Assembly: GCF_013282805.1 (NCBI RefSeq)
Contig: NZ_CP054038.1
Coordinates: 124,001 to 188,000 of the forward strand
DNA from: Microbacterium hominis
GTDB taxonomy: Bacteria; Actinomycetota; Actinomycetes; Actinomycetales; Microbacteriaceae
Length of the DNA: 64,000 nt
Direction of reading: 5' to 3'
The position numbers and the translations under genes are program-made. The notes below the pieces were generated by a model. That model made no database searches. It had not been told where the DNA came from and saw only the letters and a program-made list of their open reading frames with translations. Shown here piece after piece: positions 41,138-49,318 of this stretch. Numbering within the stretch: position 1 is the first letter of the stretch; each line of letters starts with the position of its first letter.

Positions 41138-43635
41138 GCGTGCTCCACGAGTACGCGGCGACGCTGACCCAGGCGCCGCTGCCGCTCGGCGTGGGCGACG
41201 TGCCGTCGCCGGCCACGCGATTCGACGAGGTCATCGGGCCCGAGGGGGCGCTGCGCCCCGCGTGGAAGCCGCTCGCCTCGGCGACCATGAACCTCACCGG
41301 TCCGGAGCTCGGCCGCGTCGACGCCGAGATCGTGCGCGCCCTCGCCGACGACGGCGTGACCTACGCGCATCGGGGCGGCGCGCGCCCGTGGCGGCTCGAT
41401 CCCCTGCCCCTGGTGATGGATGCCCCCACCTGGGCGCGCCTGGAGATCGGCCTCGCGCAGCGTGCCGAGCTGCTCAACGCCATCATGAGCGACGTGTACG
41501 GCGAGCAGCGCCTGCTCGCCGAGGGGGTGGTCCCGGCCGCTGCGGTGTTCGCGCACCCCGGCTTCGTGCGGGCCGTCGCCCGACCGGGGGTCGTCGACCG
41601 GCATCCCCTCCTCATGTCGGCCACCGACCTCGGCCGCGACGGCGACGGCGAGTGGCGGGTGCTCGCCGATCGGGTGCAGGCGCCGTCGGGCCTCGGCTAC
41701 GCGATGGAGAACCGCCTCGTGATCTCCCGCATGCTGCCGGATCTGCACCACGAAGCCGACCTGCACGGCCTCGACCCGTTCTTCGCGGTGCTGCGCGATG
41801 CCCTCCTGCAGTGCGCGCCGCGCGACGACGAGGACCCGCGGGTCGTGGTGCTCTCGCCCGGCACGCACTCGGAGACCGCGTACGACCAGGCCTTCCTCGC
41901 CAACACCCTCGGCTTCCCGCTCGTGCAGGGCAGCGACCTCGTCGTGAGCGAGGGGAGCGTGTGGATCAAGCCCGCGCGCTGGCCGCGTGCCACCCCCACC
42001 GACCGCGTCGACGTGATCCTGCGCCGGGTGGATTCGGCGTGGTGCGACCCGCTCGAGCTGCGCGGCGACTCGCAGCTCGGCGTCGCGGGTCTGGTCGAGG
42101 CGGTGCGACGCGGGCGCGTGCACGTGGTCAACGGGCTCGGCGCCGGTGTGCTCGAGAACCCGGCGCTGCTGCCGTTCCTCGGCGCGGCCTGCGAGCGGCT
42201 GCTCGGCGAGCAGCTGAGGCTGCCCGCGACGCCGGCCTGGTGGTGCGGCGACCGCGAGGGGCGCGCCGAGGTGCTCGCGCGGCTGCGCACCGACCCCGAC
42301 GCCGTCATCGTGCGCACCCTCGACGGGCAGTCCGCCGGCGTCGACGCAGACGCCGACGAACTGGCCGTGCGCATCCAGGCGCACCCCTACCGCTACGTCG
42401 GCCTCGCCCGCCTTCCCCTCTCGCAGGCGCCGGTGTGGGGCGCCGCCGGCGCCGCCGAGGCGCAGCCGCTCGTGCTGCGCGCGTTCAGCGTGCGCTACGG
42501 CCCGGCGTACCGCACCCTCGCCGGGGGCCTGGCCACCGCGCGCGACGACGAGGGTGCGCCGCTGACCAAGGACGTGTGGGTGCTCAAGTCCGACCCCGCC
42601 GAGCCCGATCAGGGCCTCGCGGTGGCGACCCCGCTCACGATGATCCCGTCCATCCCGGCGATGGCCCCGCGTGCGCTGGCGGACATGTACTGGGCCGGCC
42701 GGTACGCCGAGCGGTCCGAAGACCTCCTGCGCCTCGCGCTGGCGACCCAGCCGCACCTGGAGCGCGTGCGTGCGCGCGGCGGGGGCCCGGCGCCGGTGCT
42801 GCTGCGCGTGCTGCAGATGCTCGCCGGGCGGCGGCATCCCGATCCGACCGACGAGCTGCGCTCGCTCCTGGTCGACGCCGACCGTCCGGGTTCGGCGGCA
42901 CATGCCCTCGCCGGCATGCGCGACGCGCTCGAGGGTGTGCGCGACCAGCTCTCGGGCGACACGTGGCGCGTCTTCAGCATCGCCGACCGCGCGATGGCCT
43001 CGGCGCGGGAGTCCACCCACAGCCCGCAGGTCGCCGAGTCTGCCGGACGCATGCTGTCGGGCATCCTCTCCCTGCACGGCGTGACGGCGAACATGATCCG
43101 CGACACCGGCTGGCACATGATCGAGGCGGGCCGCTACGTCGAGCGCTCGCTGCAGCTGTGCACCCTGTTGTCGGCGACGACCGTGACCAGCGATGCGGCA
43201 GCCACCGACCGGGCCGTGCTCGACGGCGTGCTATTGGCCGCCGAGAGCCTCGTCACCCACCGGCGCCGGTACCGCGGCTACGGGCGCACGCGCAGCGTGT
43301 TCGATCTGCTCCTCAACGACCTCGACAACCCGCGTTCGCTCGCGTTCTCCCTCGACCGGCTGCGCGCGCACCTGTCCGCGCTGCCGGACTCCACCGGGTC
43401 GACCCGCCCCGAGCGCCTGCGCGACGAGCTGTCGGCGGCGCTCGCCACGGCCGACGTGGCGGCGCTCGCGCGGGAGGTCGACGGGCAGCGCCCCGCGCTC
43501 GCCGCGTTCCTCGAGGAGACCGCCCAGTCGCTGCGGCAGCTCTCCGACGCGATCGCCACCCTCCACTTCGCGGGCGGACCGCCCGCGCTGGAGATGTCTT
43601 CGCTGTCGCTCATCGAGGAGATGGTGCGCGAATGA
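41134..43635 (+). CDS. Circularly permuted ATP-grasp / alpha-E domain fusion
   Basis: 833 residues. The first about 480 residues are a circularly permuted type-2 ATP-grasp ligase (GVTYAHRGGARPWRLDPLPLVMDAPTW near the start, YAMENRLVISRMLPD, RRGRVHVVNGLGAGVLENPALLPFLGAACERLLGE). Residues about 515-825 are the helical alpha-E/DUF403 domain (MYWAGRYAERSEDLLRLALA, HMIEAGRYVERSLQLCTLL, RRYRGYGRTRSVFDLLLNDLDNPRSLAFSLDRLR). In many bacteria these are separate genes; here they are fused. Start GTG 41134 overlaps the previous stop and the end overlaps the following start. Predicted peptide-ligase partner of the transglutaminases. Confidence 0.9.
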   Translation: MSVLHEYAATLTQAPLPLGVGDVPSPATRFDEVIGPEGALRPAWKPLASATMNLTGPELGRVDAEIVRALADDGVTYAHRGGARPWRLDPLPLVMDAPTWARLEIGLAQRAELLNAIMSDVYGEQRLLAEGVVPAAAVFAHPGFVRAVARPGVVDRHPLLMSATDLGRDGDGEWRVLADRVQAPSGLGYAMENRLVISRMLPDLHHEADLHGLDPFFAVLRDALLQCAPRDDEDPRVVVLSPGTHSETAYDQAFLANTLGFPLVQGSDLVVSEGSVWIKPARWPRATPTDRVDVILRRVDSAWCDPLELRGDSQLGVAGLVEAVRRGRVHVVNGLGAGVLENPALLPFLGAACERLLGEQLRLPATPAWWCGDREGRAEVLARLRTDPDAVIVRTLDGQSAGVDADADELAVRIQAHPYRYVGLARLPLSQAPVWGAAGAAEAQPLVLRAFSVRYGPAYRTLAGGLATARDDEGAPLTKDVWVLKSDPAEPDQGLAVATPLTMIPSIPAMAPRALADMYWAGRYAERSEDLLRLALATQPHLERVRARGGGPAPVLLRVLQMLAGRRHPDPTDELRSLLVDADRPGSAAHALAGMRDALEGVRDQLSGDTWRVFSIADRAMASARESTHSPQVAESAGRMLSGILSLHGVTANMIRDTGWHMIEAGRYVERSLQLCTLLSATTVTSDAAATDRAVLDGVLLAAESLVTHRRRYRGYGRTRSVFDLLLNDLDNPRSLAFSLDRLRAHLSALPDSTGSTRPERLRDELSAALATADVAALAREVDGQRPALAAFLEETAQSLRQLSDAIATLHFAGGPPALEMSSLSLIEEMVRE

Positions 43636-44540
43636 AGTACGTGCTCAGCCACCGCACCGAGTACACGTACGACAAGCCGGTGCGCAACAGCCTCGGGGTG
43701 CACCACCTGCGGCCTCGTCAGCTGCCGTGGCAGTCGGTCGCCTCGCACGCGGTCACCCTGGAGCCCGTGCCCGGCGACCTCGCCCCCGACACCGACTACT
43801 ACGGCAATTCGGTCACCTACTTCCACGTCACCGCGCCGCACGAGCGGCTCGTGATCGACGCCGTCAGCGAGGTGACCGTCGAGCGGCCCGTGTACGACGA
43901 GGCCGCCCTCGCGGTGCCGTGGGAGAACGCGCGCCCCATGGAGGCGGCAACCGGGGCGTCCGCCTGGGCGGCCGTCGAGTACGCGCTCGAGTCGCCCCGC
44001 GTGGCGCACATCCCCGAGGCCGCCGCGTACGCGGCCGAGTCGCTCACCCCGGGCCGCCCGCTCGGCGAGGCGGCCACCGACCTCATGCAGCGCATCCACC
44101 GCGACTTCGACTACGACACCAAGGCCACCACCGTCACGAGCACGGTGGCAGATGCCATGCGCAAGCGCGCGGGCGTGTGCCAGGACTTCGCGCACGTCGC
44201 CCTCGCGTGCCTCCGCTCGCACGGACTCGCCGCCCGGTACGTCAGCGGCTACCTCGCCACCCAGCCCCCGCCCGGCAAGGAGAGGATCGTCGGGGCCGAC
44301 GCCTCGCACGCGTGGCTCGCGGTGTGGGTTCCGCCCGTCGGAACCGGCGCCGGGCAGTGGCTCGCGATCGATCCGACGAACAACCAGTGGGCGAACGACC
44401 GGTACATCACGGTGGCGTGGGGCCGCGACTACGGCGATGTCTCCCCGGTGCGCGGAATCATCTGGTCGAAGGCCAAGCGCTCCACCCTGCGCGTGTCGGT
44501 CGATGTGGCCCCCGTGCCGGTGTCGCCCTCGGTCGCGTAG
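43632..44540 (+). CDS. Transglutaminase-like cysteine protease/transferase
   Basis: 302 residues. An N-terminal beta domain (YVLSHRTEYTYDKPVRNSLGVHHLRPR) is followed by the catalytic core with Cys183 (AGVCQDFAHVALACL), His226 (DASHAWLAVWVPP) and Asp247 (WLAIDPTNNQ). No signal peptide is present, so it acts in the cytoplasm. It overlaps the ligase gene by four bases and completes the three-gene cluster. Function within the cluster, either peptide hydrolysis or crosslinking, is unknown. Confidence 0.9.
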   Translation: MKYVLSHRTEYTYDKPVRNSLGVHHLRPRQLPWQSVASHAVTLEPVPGDLAPDTDYYGNSVTYFHVTAPHERLVIDAVSEVTVERPVYDEAALAVPWENARPMEAATGASAWAAVEYALESPRVAHIPEAAAYAAESLTPGRPLGEAATDLMQRIHRDFDYDTKATTVTSTVADAMRKRAGVCQDFAHVALACLRSHGLAARYVSGYLATQPPPGKERIVGADASHAWLAVWVPPVGTGAGQWLAIDPTNNQWANDRYITVAWGRDYGDVSPVRGIIWSKAKRSTLRVSVDVAPVPVSPSVA

Positions 44541-44570
44541 GCGGGGGTGGGCGCCGGGCTCGGCGCCCCT

Positions 44571-44634
44571 GCGGAGATCTGCGGTCGTGCGGAGCATTTC
44601 GCCGCGATTCCTCCGCATGAGCGCAGATCTCCGC
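44571..44634. repeat. Palindromic element with 13-bp perfect arms
   Basis: Arms at 44571-44583 and 44622-44634 are exact reverse complements, and an inner pair TGCGGAG/CTCCGCA extends the hairpin. It lies after the transglutaminase stop and before the metallopeptidase gene, so it could terminate or attenuate between them. Confidence 0.75.
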
Positions 44635-44710
44635 TGCAGGGCAGACGACGGGCGCGCCGGCCGGGCGTAGGGTTGCCGAGGCGCGCACCGCGCGCGCCCG
44701 AGGGGGGATC

Positions 44711-45694
44711 ATGCAGGCTTTCGCGTGCCGCGTGTGCGGGGCTCCGCTGTACTTCGAGAACTCCGTGTGCGTCTCGTGCGGCACCGCGGTCGGCTTCTCG
44801 CGCGAGGAGCGTGCGCTCGTGCCCCTCGATGCCGCCGGGCGATACGTCGACGGCGACGGGCTCATCTGGCACGTGTGCCGCAACCTCAACCTGTCGGGAT
44901 GCACGTGGCTCGCCCGCCTCGAGGGCGGGCAGTGCGAGGCCTGCGACCTCACCCGCGTGCGGCCGGCTGATTCCGACCTGGAGGGTCTCGCGAACTTCGT
45001 GCCCGCCGAGCGCGCCAAGCGGCACCTGATCGTCGAGCTCGACCGGCTGGAGCTCCCGGTGCGCTCGCGCGCTGCAGACCCCGCGGAGGGGCTGGCGTTC
45101 GACCTGCTCTCCAGCACGCTGCAGTCGGTGACCACCGGGCACGTCGACGGCGTCATCACGATCGATCTCGCCGAGAGCGACGCCGCCCACCGCGAGGGGC
45201 TGCGTGAGCAGCTCGCCGAGCCCTACCGCACACTGCTCGGGCACTTCCGTCATGAGATCGGCCACTACTACCAGTGGCAGCTGGTGCGATCGGATGCCGC
45301 GCTGCAGCGCTTCCGCGAGCTGTTCGGCGACGAGCGCGCCGACTACCAGGCCGCCGTCGACCGCCACTACGCCGAGGGCGCGCCCGCCGACTGGGCCGTC
45401 GCGCACATCTCCACGTACGCGACGATGCACCCCCACGAGGACTTCGCCGAGACGTGGGCGCACCTCATGCACATCCTCGACACCGTCGACTCGGCCGTGG
45501 CGTACGGACTGGTGGATGCCGCGGCCGTCGGCGCGGCATCCACGATCCGCGATCTCGTGGTGGAGGTGTGGATGCCGCTGTCGACGGCCCTCAACGCGGT
45601 GAACCGGTCGATGGGCAAGGACGACCTCTACCCCTTCGCGATCCCCGCGCCCGTGCTGGACAAGCTGGAGTTCGCCGCGTCGCTCCTGCCCTGA
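44711..45694 (+). CDS. Zinc-ribbon HEXXH metallopeptidase (COG4307-type)
   Basis: 327 residues. The N-terminus is a zinc ribbon (FACRVCGAPLYFENSVCVSCG), followed by a second Cys set (WHVCRNLNLSGCTWL and CEACDLTRV). The peptidase-like core has HEIGHYYQ (His181, Glu182, His185) and later DERADYQAAVDRHYAEGAP and HPHEDFAETWAHLMHILDTVDSA. This protein family commonly lies next to transglutaminase/alpha-E genes, and here it follows them after a palindrome. It probably works on the same unknown peptide substrate. Strong GAGGGGGG precedes the ATG. Confidence 0.88.
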   Translation: MQAFACRVCGAPLYFENSVCVSCGTAVGFSREERALVPLDAAGRYVDGDGLIWHVCRNLNLSGCTWLARLEGGQCEACDLTRVRPADSDLEGLANFVPAERAKRHLIVELDRLELPVRSRAADPAEGLAFDLLSSTLQSVTTGHVDGVITIDLAESDAAHREGLREQLAEPYRTLLGHFRHEIGHYYQWQLVRSDAALQRFRELFGDERADYQAAVDRHYAEGAPADWAVAHISTYATMHPHEDFAETWAHLMHILDTVDSAVAYGLVDAAAVGAASTIRDLVVEVWMPLSTALNAVNRSMGKDDLYPFAIPAPVLDKLEFAASLLP

Positions 45695-45736
45695 CAGGTG
45701 CCTGGGCCACGCCGGCCGAATCAGCGGCACTCGGCG

Positions 45737-45823
45737 CGATCCGGAAACCGGAGCCCCGCGGCGTTTCCGGGCTCGAACGCCCCGTGAGCCCGGGAAGCGT
45801 CGCGTCATCCGGTTTCCGGATCG
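45737..45823. repeat. Palindromic element with 16-bp perfect arms
   Basis: Arms at 45737-45752 and 45808-45823 are exact reverse complements enclosing an imperfect inner stem. It lies between the convergent metallopeptidase and uricase genes and probably also serves as a terminator. Confidence 0.78.
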
Positions 45824-45842
45824 AACGACGGCACGCGCACCC

Positions 45843-45880
45843 GGTGGTCGAGCAGCGAGCGGAGCACGCGTATCGAGACC
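45843..45880. repeat. Dispersed palindromic repeat (family B), intergenic copy
   Basis: Contains GGTCGAGCAGCGAGCGGAG followed by CGTATCGAGACC, matching the elements found inside sufS (32176-32223) and the allantoate amidohydrolase (53913-53947). It is located just past the uricase stop. Confidence 0.72.
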
Positions 45881-45895
45881 CGCGCCGCCCGAGCC

Positions 45896-46807
45896 TCAGA
45901 CGAAAGTCGGCAGGTCGACCCAGGCGGCGGGGGCGGCATCCACACCGTCTCTGACGACCGTGCCCTCGATGAGGCCGTAGGGGCGGTCGGCGGCGTAGAA
46001 GACCTCGTTGGGGTTCTCCAGGCCGAACGACGAGAGGTCGTACACGAAGTGGTGCTTGTTGGGCATCGCGAAGCGCACCTCGGCGATCTCCGGGCGTGCC
46101 TCGATCGCCGCGCGCCCCATCTCGAACAGGGTCTGCTGCAGCGCCAGCGAGTGCACGCTCGCGAAGGTCGACAGCAGCACCGCCTGAACCTCGGCGTAGA
46201 GGTCGTTGTAGTCGATGCCGGCCTCGACGGCCTCGGGCAGGAACCGCCAGCGGCCGGTCACCGAGGTGGCCATGATGCGGTCGTCGGTCTCGATGAGCGT
46301 CGTGTAGCGGTCGCGGGGGAAGCCGGCGAACTCCGACCCCGTCGATTTCAGCACCACGAGGTCCTTCACCCCGCCGGTGACATGCGTGGCCCCGTCGATC
46401 TTCTGCACCGTCGCCAGGCGGGTGGCGCGGCCCGAGCGCACGAAGGAGTGATCGTGCGGCATCCCGTCGACGTCGATGCGCTCCCACTCGTACTGCTCGG
46501 CCTGCCACAGGCCGCCCTCGATCCAGTCGAACTCCCGCACGAAGTGCGCGCCGAGGGCGAGCAGGTACTCCTCGGGCGAGGGGATGCCGTGCTGCTTCGC
46601 GAACGCGAACGCGGTGTTCTTCTGGGTGTCGGTGGCGACCACGAACGCGTTGTCGCCCTCGAGGAACGACGACTCCAGCGCGGCGCCGCGCAGCTGCGAC
46701 GTGACGTTCAGATCGACGATCTCGTGGCGCGGGCTGTCGCGGTACACGCGGACGATGCGGTTCTCGGCCTTGCCGTACTTGTTGGCTCCGAGGCTGACGG
46801 ACACCAT
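45896..46807 (-). CDS. uao: Urate oxidase (uricase)
   Basis: 303 residues, normal for the family. Motifs: LGANKYGKAENRIVRVYRD with the catalytic Lys-Thr-type region, FVVATDTQKNTAFAFAKQHG (Thr of the catalytic dyad and Asp), GVKDLVVLKSTGSEFAGF, and the C-terminal EVRFAMPNKHHFVYDLSSFGLENPNEVFYAADRPYG. Cofactor-free oxidation of urate to 5-hydroxyisourate. The last gene of the uraD-uraH-uricase unit; its ATG is two bases after the uraH stop with GGGAG upstream. Confidence 0.95.
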   Translation of the reverse strand: MVSVSLGANKYGKAENRIVRVYRDSPRHEIVDLNVTSQLRGAALESSFLEGDNAFVVATDTQKNTAFAFAKQHGIPSPEEYLLALGAHFVREFDWIEGGLWQAEQYEWERIDVDGMPHDHSFVRSGRATRLATVQKIDGATHVTGGVKDLVVLKSTGSEFAGFPRDRYTTLIETDDRIMATSVTGRWRFLPEAVEAGIDYNDLYAEVQAVLLSTFASVHSLALQQTLFEMGRAAIEARPEIAEVRFAMPNKHHFVYDLSSFGLENPNEVFYAADRPYGLIEGTVVRDGVDAAPAAWVDLPTFV

Positions 46808-46809
46808 GA

Positions 46810-47175
46810 CTAGCTCCCTCTGTAGGTCGAATACGCGAACGGGCTCAGCAGGAGCGGCACGTGATAGTGCGGGCTGGTGCCGTCGCCGGTCACCTCGACG
46901 GTGAACGTCACGGTGACGAAGGGGTAGAAACTCGGGATGCCGCGCTCGGCGAAGTACTCGCGCGTGAGGAAGGTGAGCGTGTAGTCACCGGCATCCAGTC
47001 GCTCCGGCCCCAGCGCGAGGCGGCCGTCGGCGTCGGTGCGGCCGTGGGCGATGATCGCCCCGGGCGTCTCTGCGACGACGGCGTCGCCCGACGCGGCGGC
47101 GAGCACGACGCTCACCCCGGCGGCGGGGGCTCCGGTCGCGGCGTCGAGGATGTGCGTGGTCAGATGCGTGGTCAT
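46810..47175 (-). CDS. uraH: 5-Hydroxyisourate hydrolase (transthyretin-like)
   Basis: 121 residues. N-terminal LTTHILDAATGAPAAGVSVVL, central GRTDADGRLALG, and the diagnostic C-terminal YRGS with HYHVPLLLSPFAYSTYRGS. Converts 5-hydroxyisourate to OHCU. The start overlaps the uraD stop by four bases. Confidence 0.95.
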   Translation of the reverse strand: MTTHLTTHILDAATGAPAAGVSVVLAAASGDAVVAETPGAIIAHGRTDADGRLALGPERLDAGDYTLTFLTREYFAERGIPSFYPFVTVTFTVEVTGDGTSPHYHVPLLLSPFAYSTYRGS

Positions 47176-47678
47176 GGCTCACCTTGCGTGATGGTGCCGC
47201 GCAGGCGCAAGAGGGCGATCTCGGCCAGCTGCGCCGCGGCCTCGGCGGCCTCGGTGTCGTCGTCGCTGCCGAGGCGCCGCTCGAGGTGCGCGAGCATCTC
47301 GGCGGGGGTGCGTCCGGCCGCGCGGATGAGGTACACCCGTCCGAAGCGCTCCTCGTAGGCGGCGTTGCCGGCCGCGATGCGCGCCGCGATGTCGGTGTCG
47401 ACGTCGTTCATCGACGACTGCTCGCGACGGGATGCCGCGGCCTCGGCGCCTGCGCCGGTCGGCTTCTCGCCGATGCGGGGGTGATGGGCGAGCGCCGCGT
47501 CGAGGTCGTCTCGAGACCAGGTCGCCGCGAGCGCGGCGGCGTGATCGGCCAGGGCGTCGACCGTGCCGTACGGGCGGGCCGCCACGACGGCATCCACCCA
47601 CTCGGGCACGGCCGCCCAGACCGCCACCACCGTGCGGGCCTCGGCCGGGTCGAGGCGGTCGAAGGCATCGATGTTCAT
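47172..47678 (-). CDS. uraD: OHCU decarboxylase
   Basis: 168 residues. The catalytic motif HPRIGEKP is at about residues 65-72, with SSMNDVDTDIAARIAAGNAAYEERFGRVYLIRAAGRTPAEMLAHLERRL as the rest of the fold. It decarboxylates OHCU to S-allantoin. AAAGGAAG lies before the ATG at 47678. First gene of the leftward urate unit; divergent from allantoinase across a 217-bp region with GlnR-like sites. Confidence 0.93.
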   Translation of the reverse strand: MNIDAFDRLDPAEARTVVAVWAAVPEWVDAVVAARPYGTVDALADHAAALAATWSRDDLDAALAHHPRIGEKPTGAGAEAAASRREQSSMNDVDTDIAARIAAGNAAYEERFGRVYLIRAAGRTPAEMLAHLERRLGSDDDTEAAEAAAQLAEIALLRLRGTITQGEP

Positions 47679-47723
47679 GTCTTCCTTTCCAGGGCGACGC
47701 TACCGGCCCCGTCGAACACGCAG

Positions 47724-47750
47724 TTTTCCGCCCTGTGTCGGCGGTGTGAC
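47724..47750 (-). promoter_or_regulatory. GlnR-like site upstream of uraD
   Basis: Read on the coding strand of uraD: GTCAC, six bases, GACAC, six bases, GAAAA (47750 down to 47724), keeping the 11-bp period of GlnR boxes. The first half-site is exact, the others have one mismatch or a changed type. Confidence 0.45.
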
Positions 47751-47817
47751 CGGATGGCGGGGGCGGGCGCCGCGGGGCGGGCGGCGCCTTCGTGCACCGT
47801 GTGACGACGCGAGAGGG

Positions 47818-47833
47818 TTTACACCGGCGAAAC
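47818..47833 (+). promoter_or_regulatory. GlnR-like half box upstream of allantoinase
   Basis: TTTAC (47818-47822), six bases, GAAAC (47829-47833), matching GTnAC-n6-GAAAC with one mismatch. The continuation at the 11-bp period (GCATT, AGACG) is weak. It is about 60 bp before the allantoinase start. Confidence 0.5.
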
Positions 47834-47895
47834 GGCGCGGCATTGTGCGGAGACGTGGGTGCGGGATGCTGGAGCCCGAACCCGGAGGAGGCGTG

Positions 47896-49314
47896 GTGGC
47901 AGCTGAACGAGGGCGTGGGGGCTCCGGCCGCGTTCGCGCCGGCCGGGCGTGGGTGGAGGGCGCGTTCCGCCCCGTGGAGGTCGTCTTCGAGAACGGCGTG
48001 ATCGTGGGGCTCGAATCCCCCACGACCGCCTCCCGCAAGGCCACGATCGTGCCCGACGACGCGGTGCTGCTTCCGGGTCTGGTCGACTCGCACGTGCACG
48101 TCAACGAACCGGGGCGCACCGAGTGGGAGGGCTTCCGGTCGGCGACGCTCGCCGCGGCCGCTGGCGGCGTGACGACCATCGTGGACATGCCGCTGAACTC
48201 GGTGCCCGCCACGACGACGCCCGGAGCGCTCACGATCAAGAAGAGCGCCGCCGCGCCGTCGGCCTTCATCGACGTCGGGTTCTGGGGCGGCGCGGTGCCC
48301 GAGAACCTGGGGCAGCTGGCGCCCCTGCACGAGGCCGGCGTGTACGGGTTCAAGTGCTTCCTCGCACCGTCGGGCGTCGACGAGTTCGGCCACCTCGACC
48401 GCACGCAGCTCGCCGCCGCGATGGAGGAGATCGCCGCGATCGGCTCGCGCCTCATCGTGCACGCCGAGGACCCGGCGCTGCTGCACGAGCCCCCCGCCGA
48501 AAGCCACGGGGCCCTCGGCCGCGGCTACGACGCCTTCCTCGCGTCGCGGCCTCCCGCCAGCGAGGCCTCCGCGATCGAGGCGGTGATCGCCGAGGCGCGG
48601 CGCACCGGCGCCCGCGCGCACATCCTGCACCTGAGCGACGCCGGCTCCCTGCCCGTGATCCGCGCGGCGAAAGCCGAGGGCGTCGCGCTCACGGTCGAGA
48701 CCTGCCCCCACTACCTGACGATCGTGGCCGAGGAGATTCCCGACGGCGCCGCGGAGTTCAAGTGCTGCCCGCCGATCCGGGAGGCATCCAATCGCGACCT
48801 GCTGTGGGCGGGTGTCGTCGACGGCACGATCGACGCGATCGTGAGCGACCACTCGCCCTCCACCGTCGACCTCAAGCGCTCCGGCGGCGGCGACTTCGGA
48901 CTCGCGTGGGGTGGCATCGCGGGGCTCCAGGTCGGGCTGTCGGCGGTGTGGACCGAGGCGCGCTCGCGCGGCATCCCGATCGAGACGATCCTGCCCCTGT
49001 ACACGACCGGCCCCGCCCGCGTCGCGGGGCTCGACGGCGTCGGCGCGATCGAGGTGGGCGCGCCCGCGCACCTGACCGTGTTCGGCCTCGACGACCCCTA
49101 CCCGATCGACGCGCGTGCGCTGCTGCACAAGAATCCGATCACGGCGTACGACCATCGCCTGCTCGCCGGACGCGTACGGCGCACGTGGCTGCGCGGCCGT
49201 GCCATCTTCAACGTCACCGAGGGCGGCGCGGGCGAGGCTCCGCGCTTCCGGGCCACGCCCAAGGGACGACTGCTGTCGGCGCGGACGCTCGCGGCTGCGG
49301 ATGGGCTTGGATAG
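47896..49314 (+). CDS. allB: Allantoinase
   Basis: 472 residues. Cyclic amidohydrolase motifs: LLPGLVDSHVHVNEPGRTEWEG (HxH ligands), YGFKCFLAPSGV with the carbamylated Lys, RLIVHAEDPALL, ARAHILHLSDAGSLP and IVSDHSPST (Asp ligand). It opens allantoin to allantoate. I use GTG 47896 because GGAGGAG is five bases upstream; GTG 47893 and ATG 47866 are in the same frame. First gene of the rightward operon that continues through the ABC transporter. Confidence 0.93.
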   Translation: MAAERGRGGSGRVRAGRAWVEGAFRPVEVVFENGVIVGLESPTTASRKATIVPDDAVLLPGLVDSHVHVNEPGRTEWEGFRSATLAAAAGGVTTIVDMPLNSVPATTTPGALTIKKSAAAPSAFIDVGFWGGAVPENLGQLAPLHEAGVYGFKCFLAPSGVDEFGHLDRTQLAAAMEEIAAIGSRLIVHAEDPALLHEPPAESHGALGRGYDAFLASRPPASEASAIEAVIAEARRTGARAHILHLSDAGSLPVIRAAKAEGVALTVETCPHYLTIVAEEIPDGAAEFKCCPPIREASNRDLLWAGVVDGTIDAIVSDHSPSTVDLKRSGGGDFGLAWGGIAGLQVGLSAVWTEARSRGIPIETILPLYTTGPARVAGLDGVGAIEVGAPAHLTVFGLDDPYPIDARALLHKNPITAYDHRLLAGRVRRTWLRGRAIFNVTEGGAGEAPRFRATPKGRLLSARTLAAADGLG

Positions 49315-49318
49315 GGCC

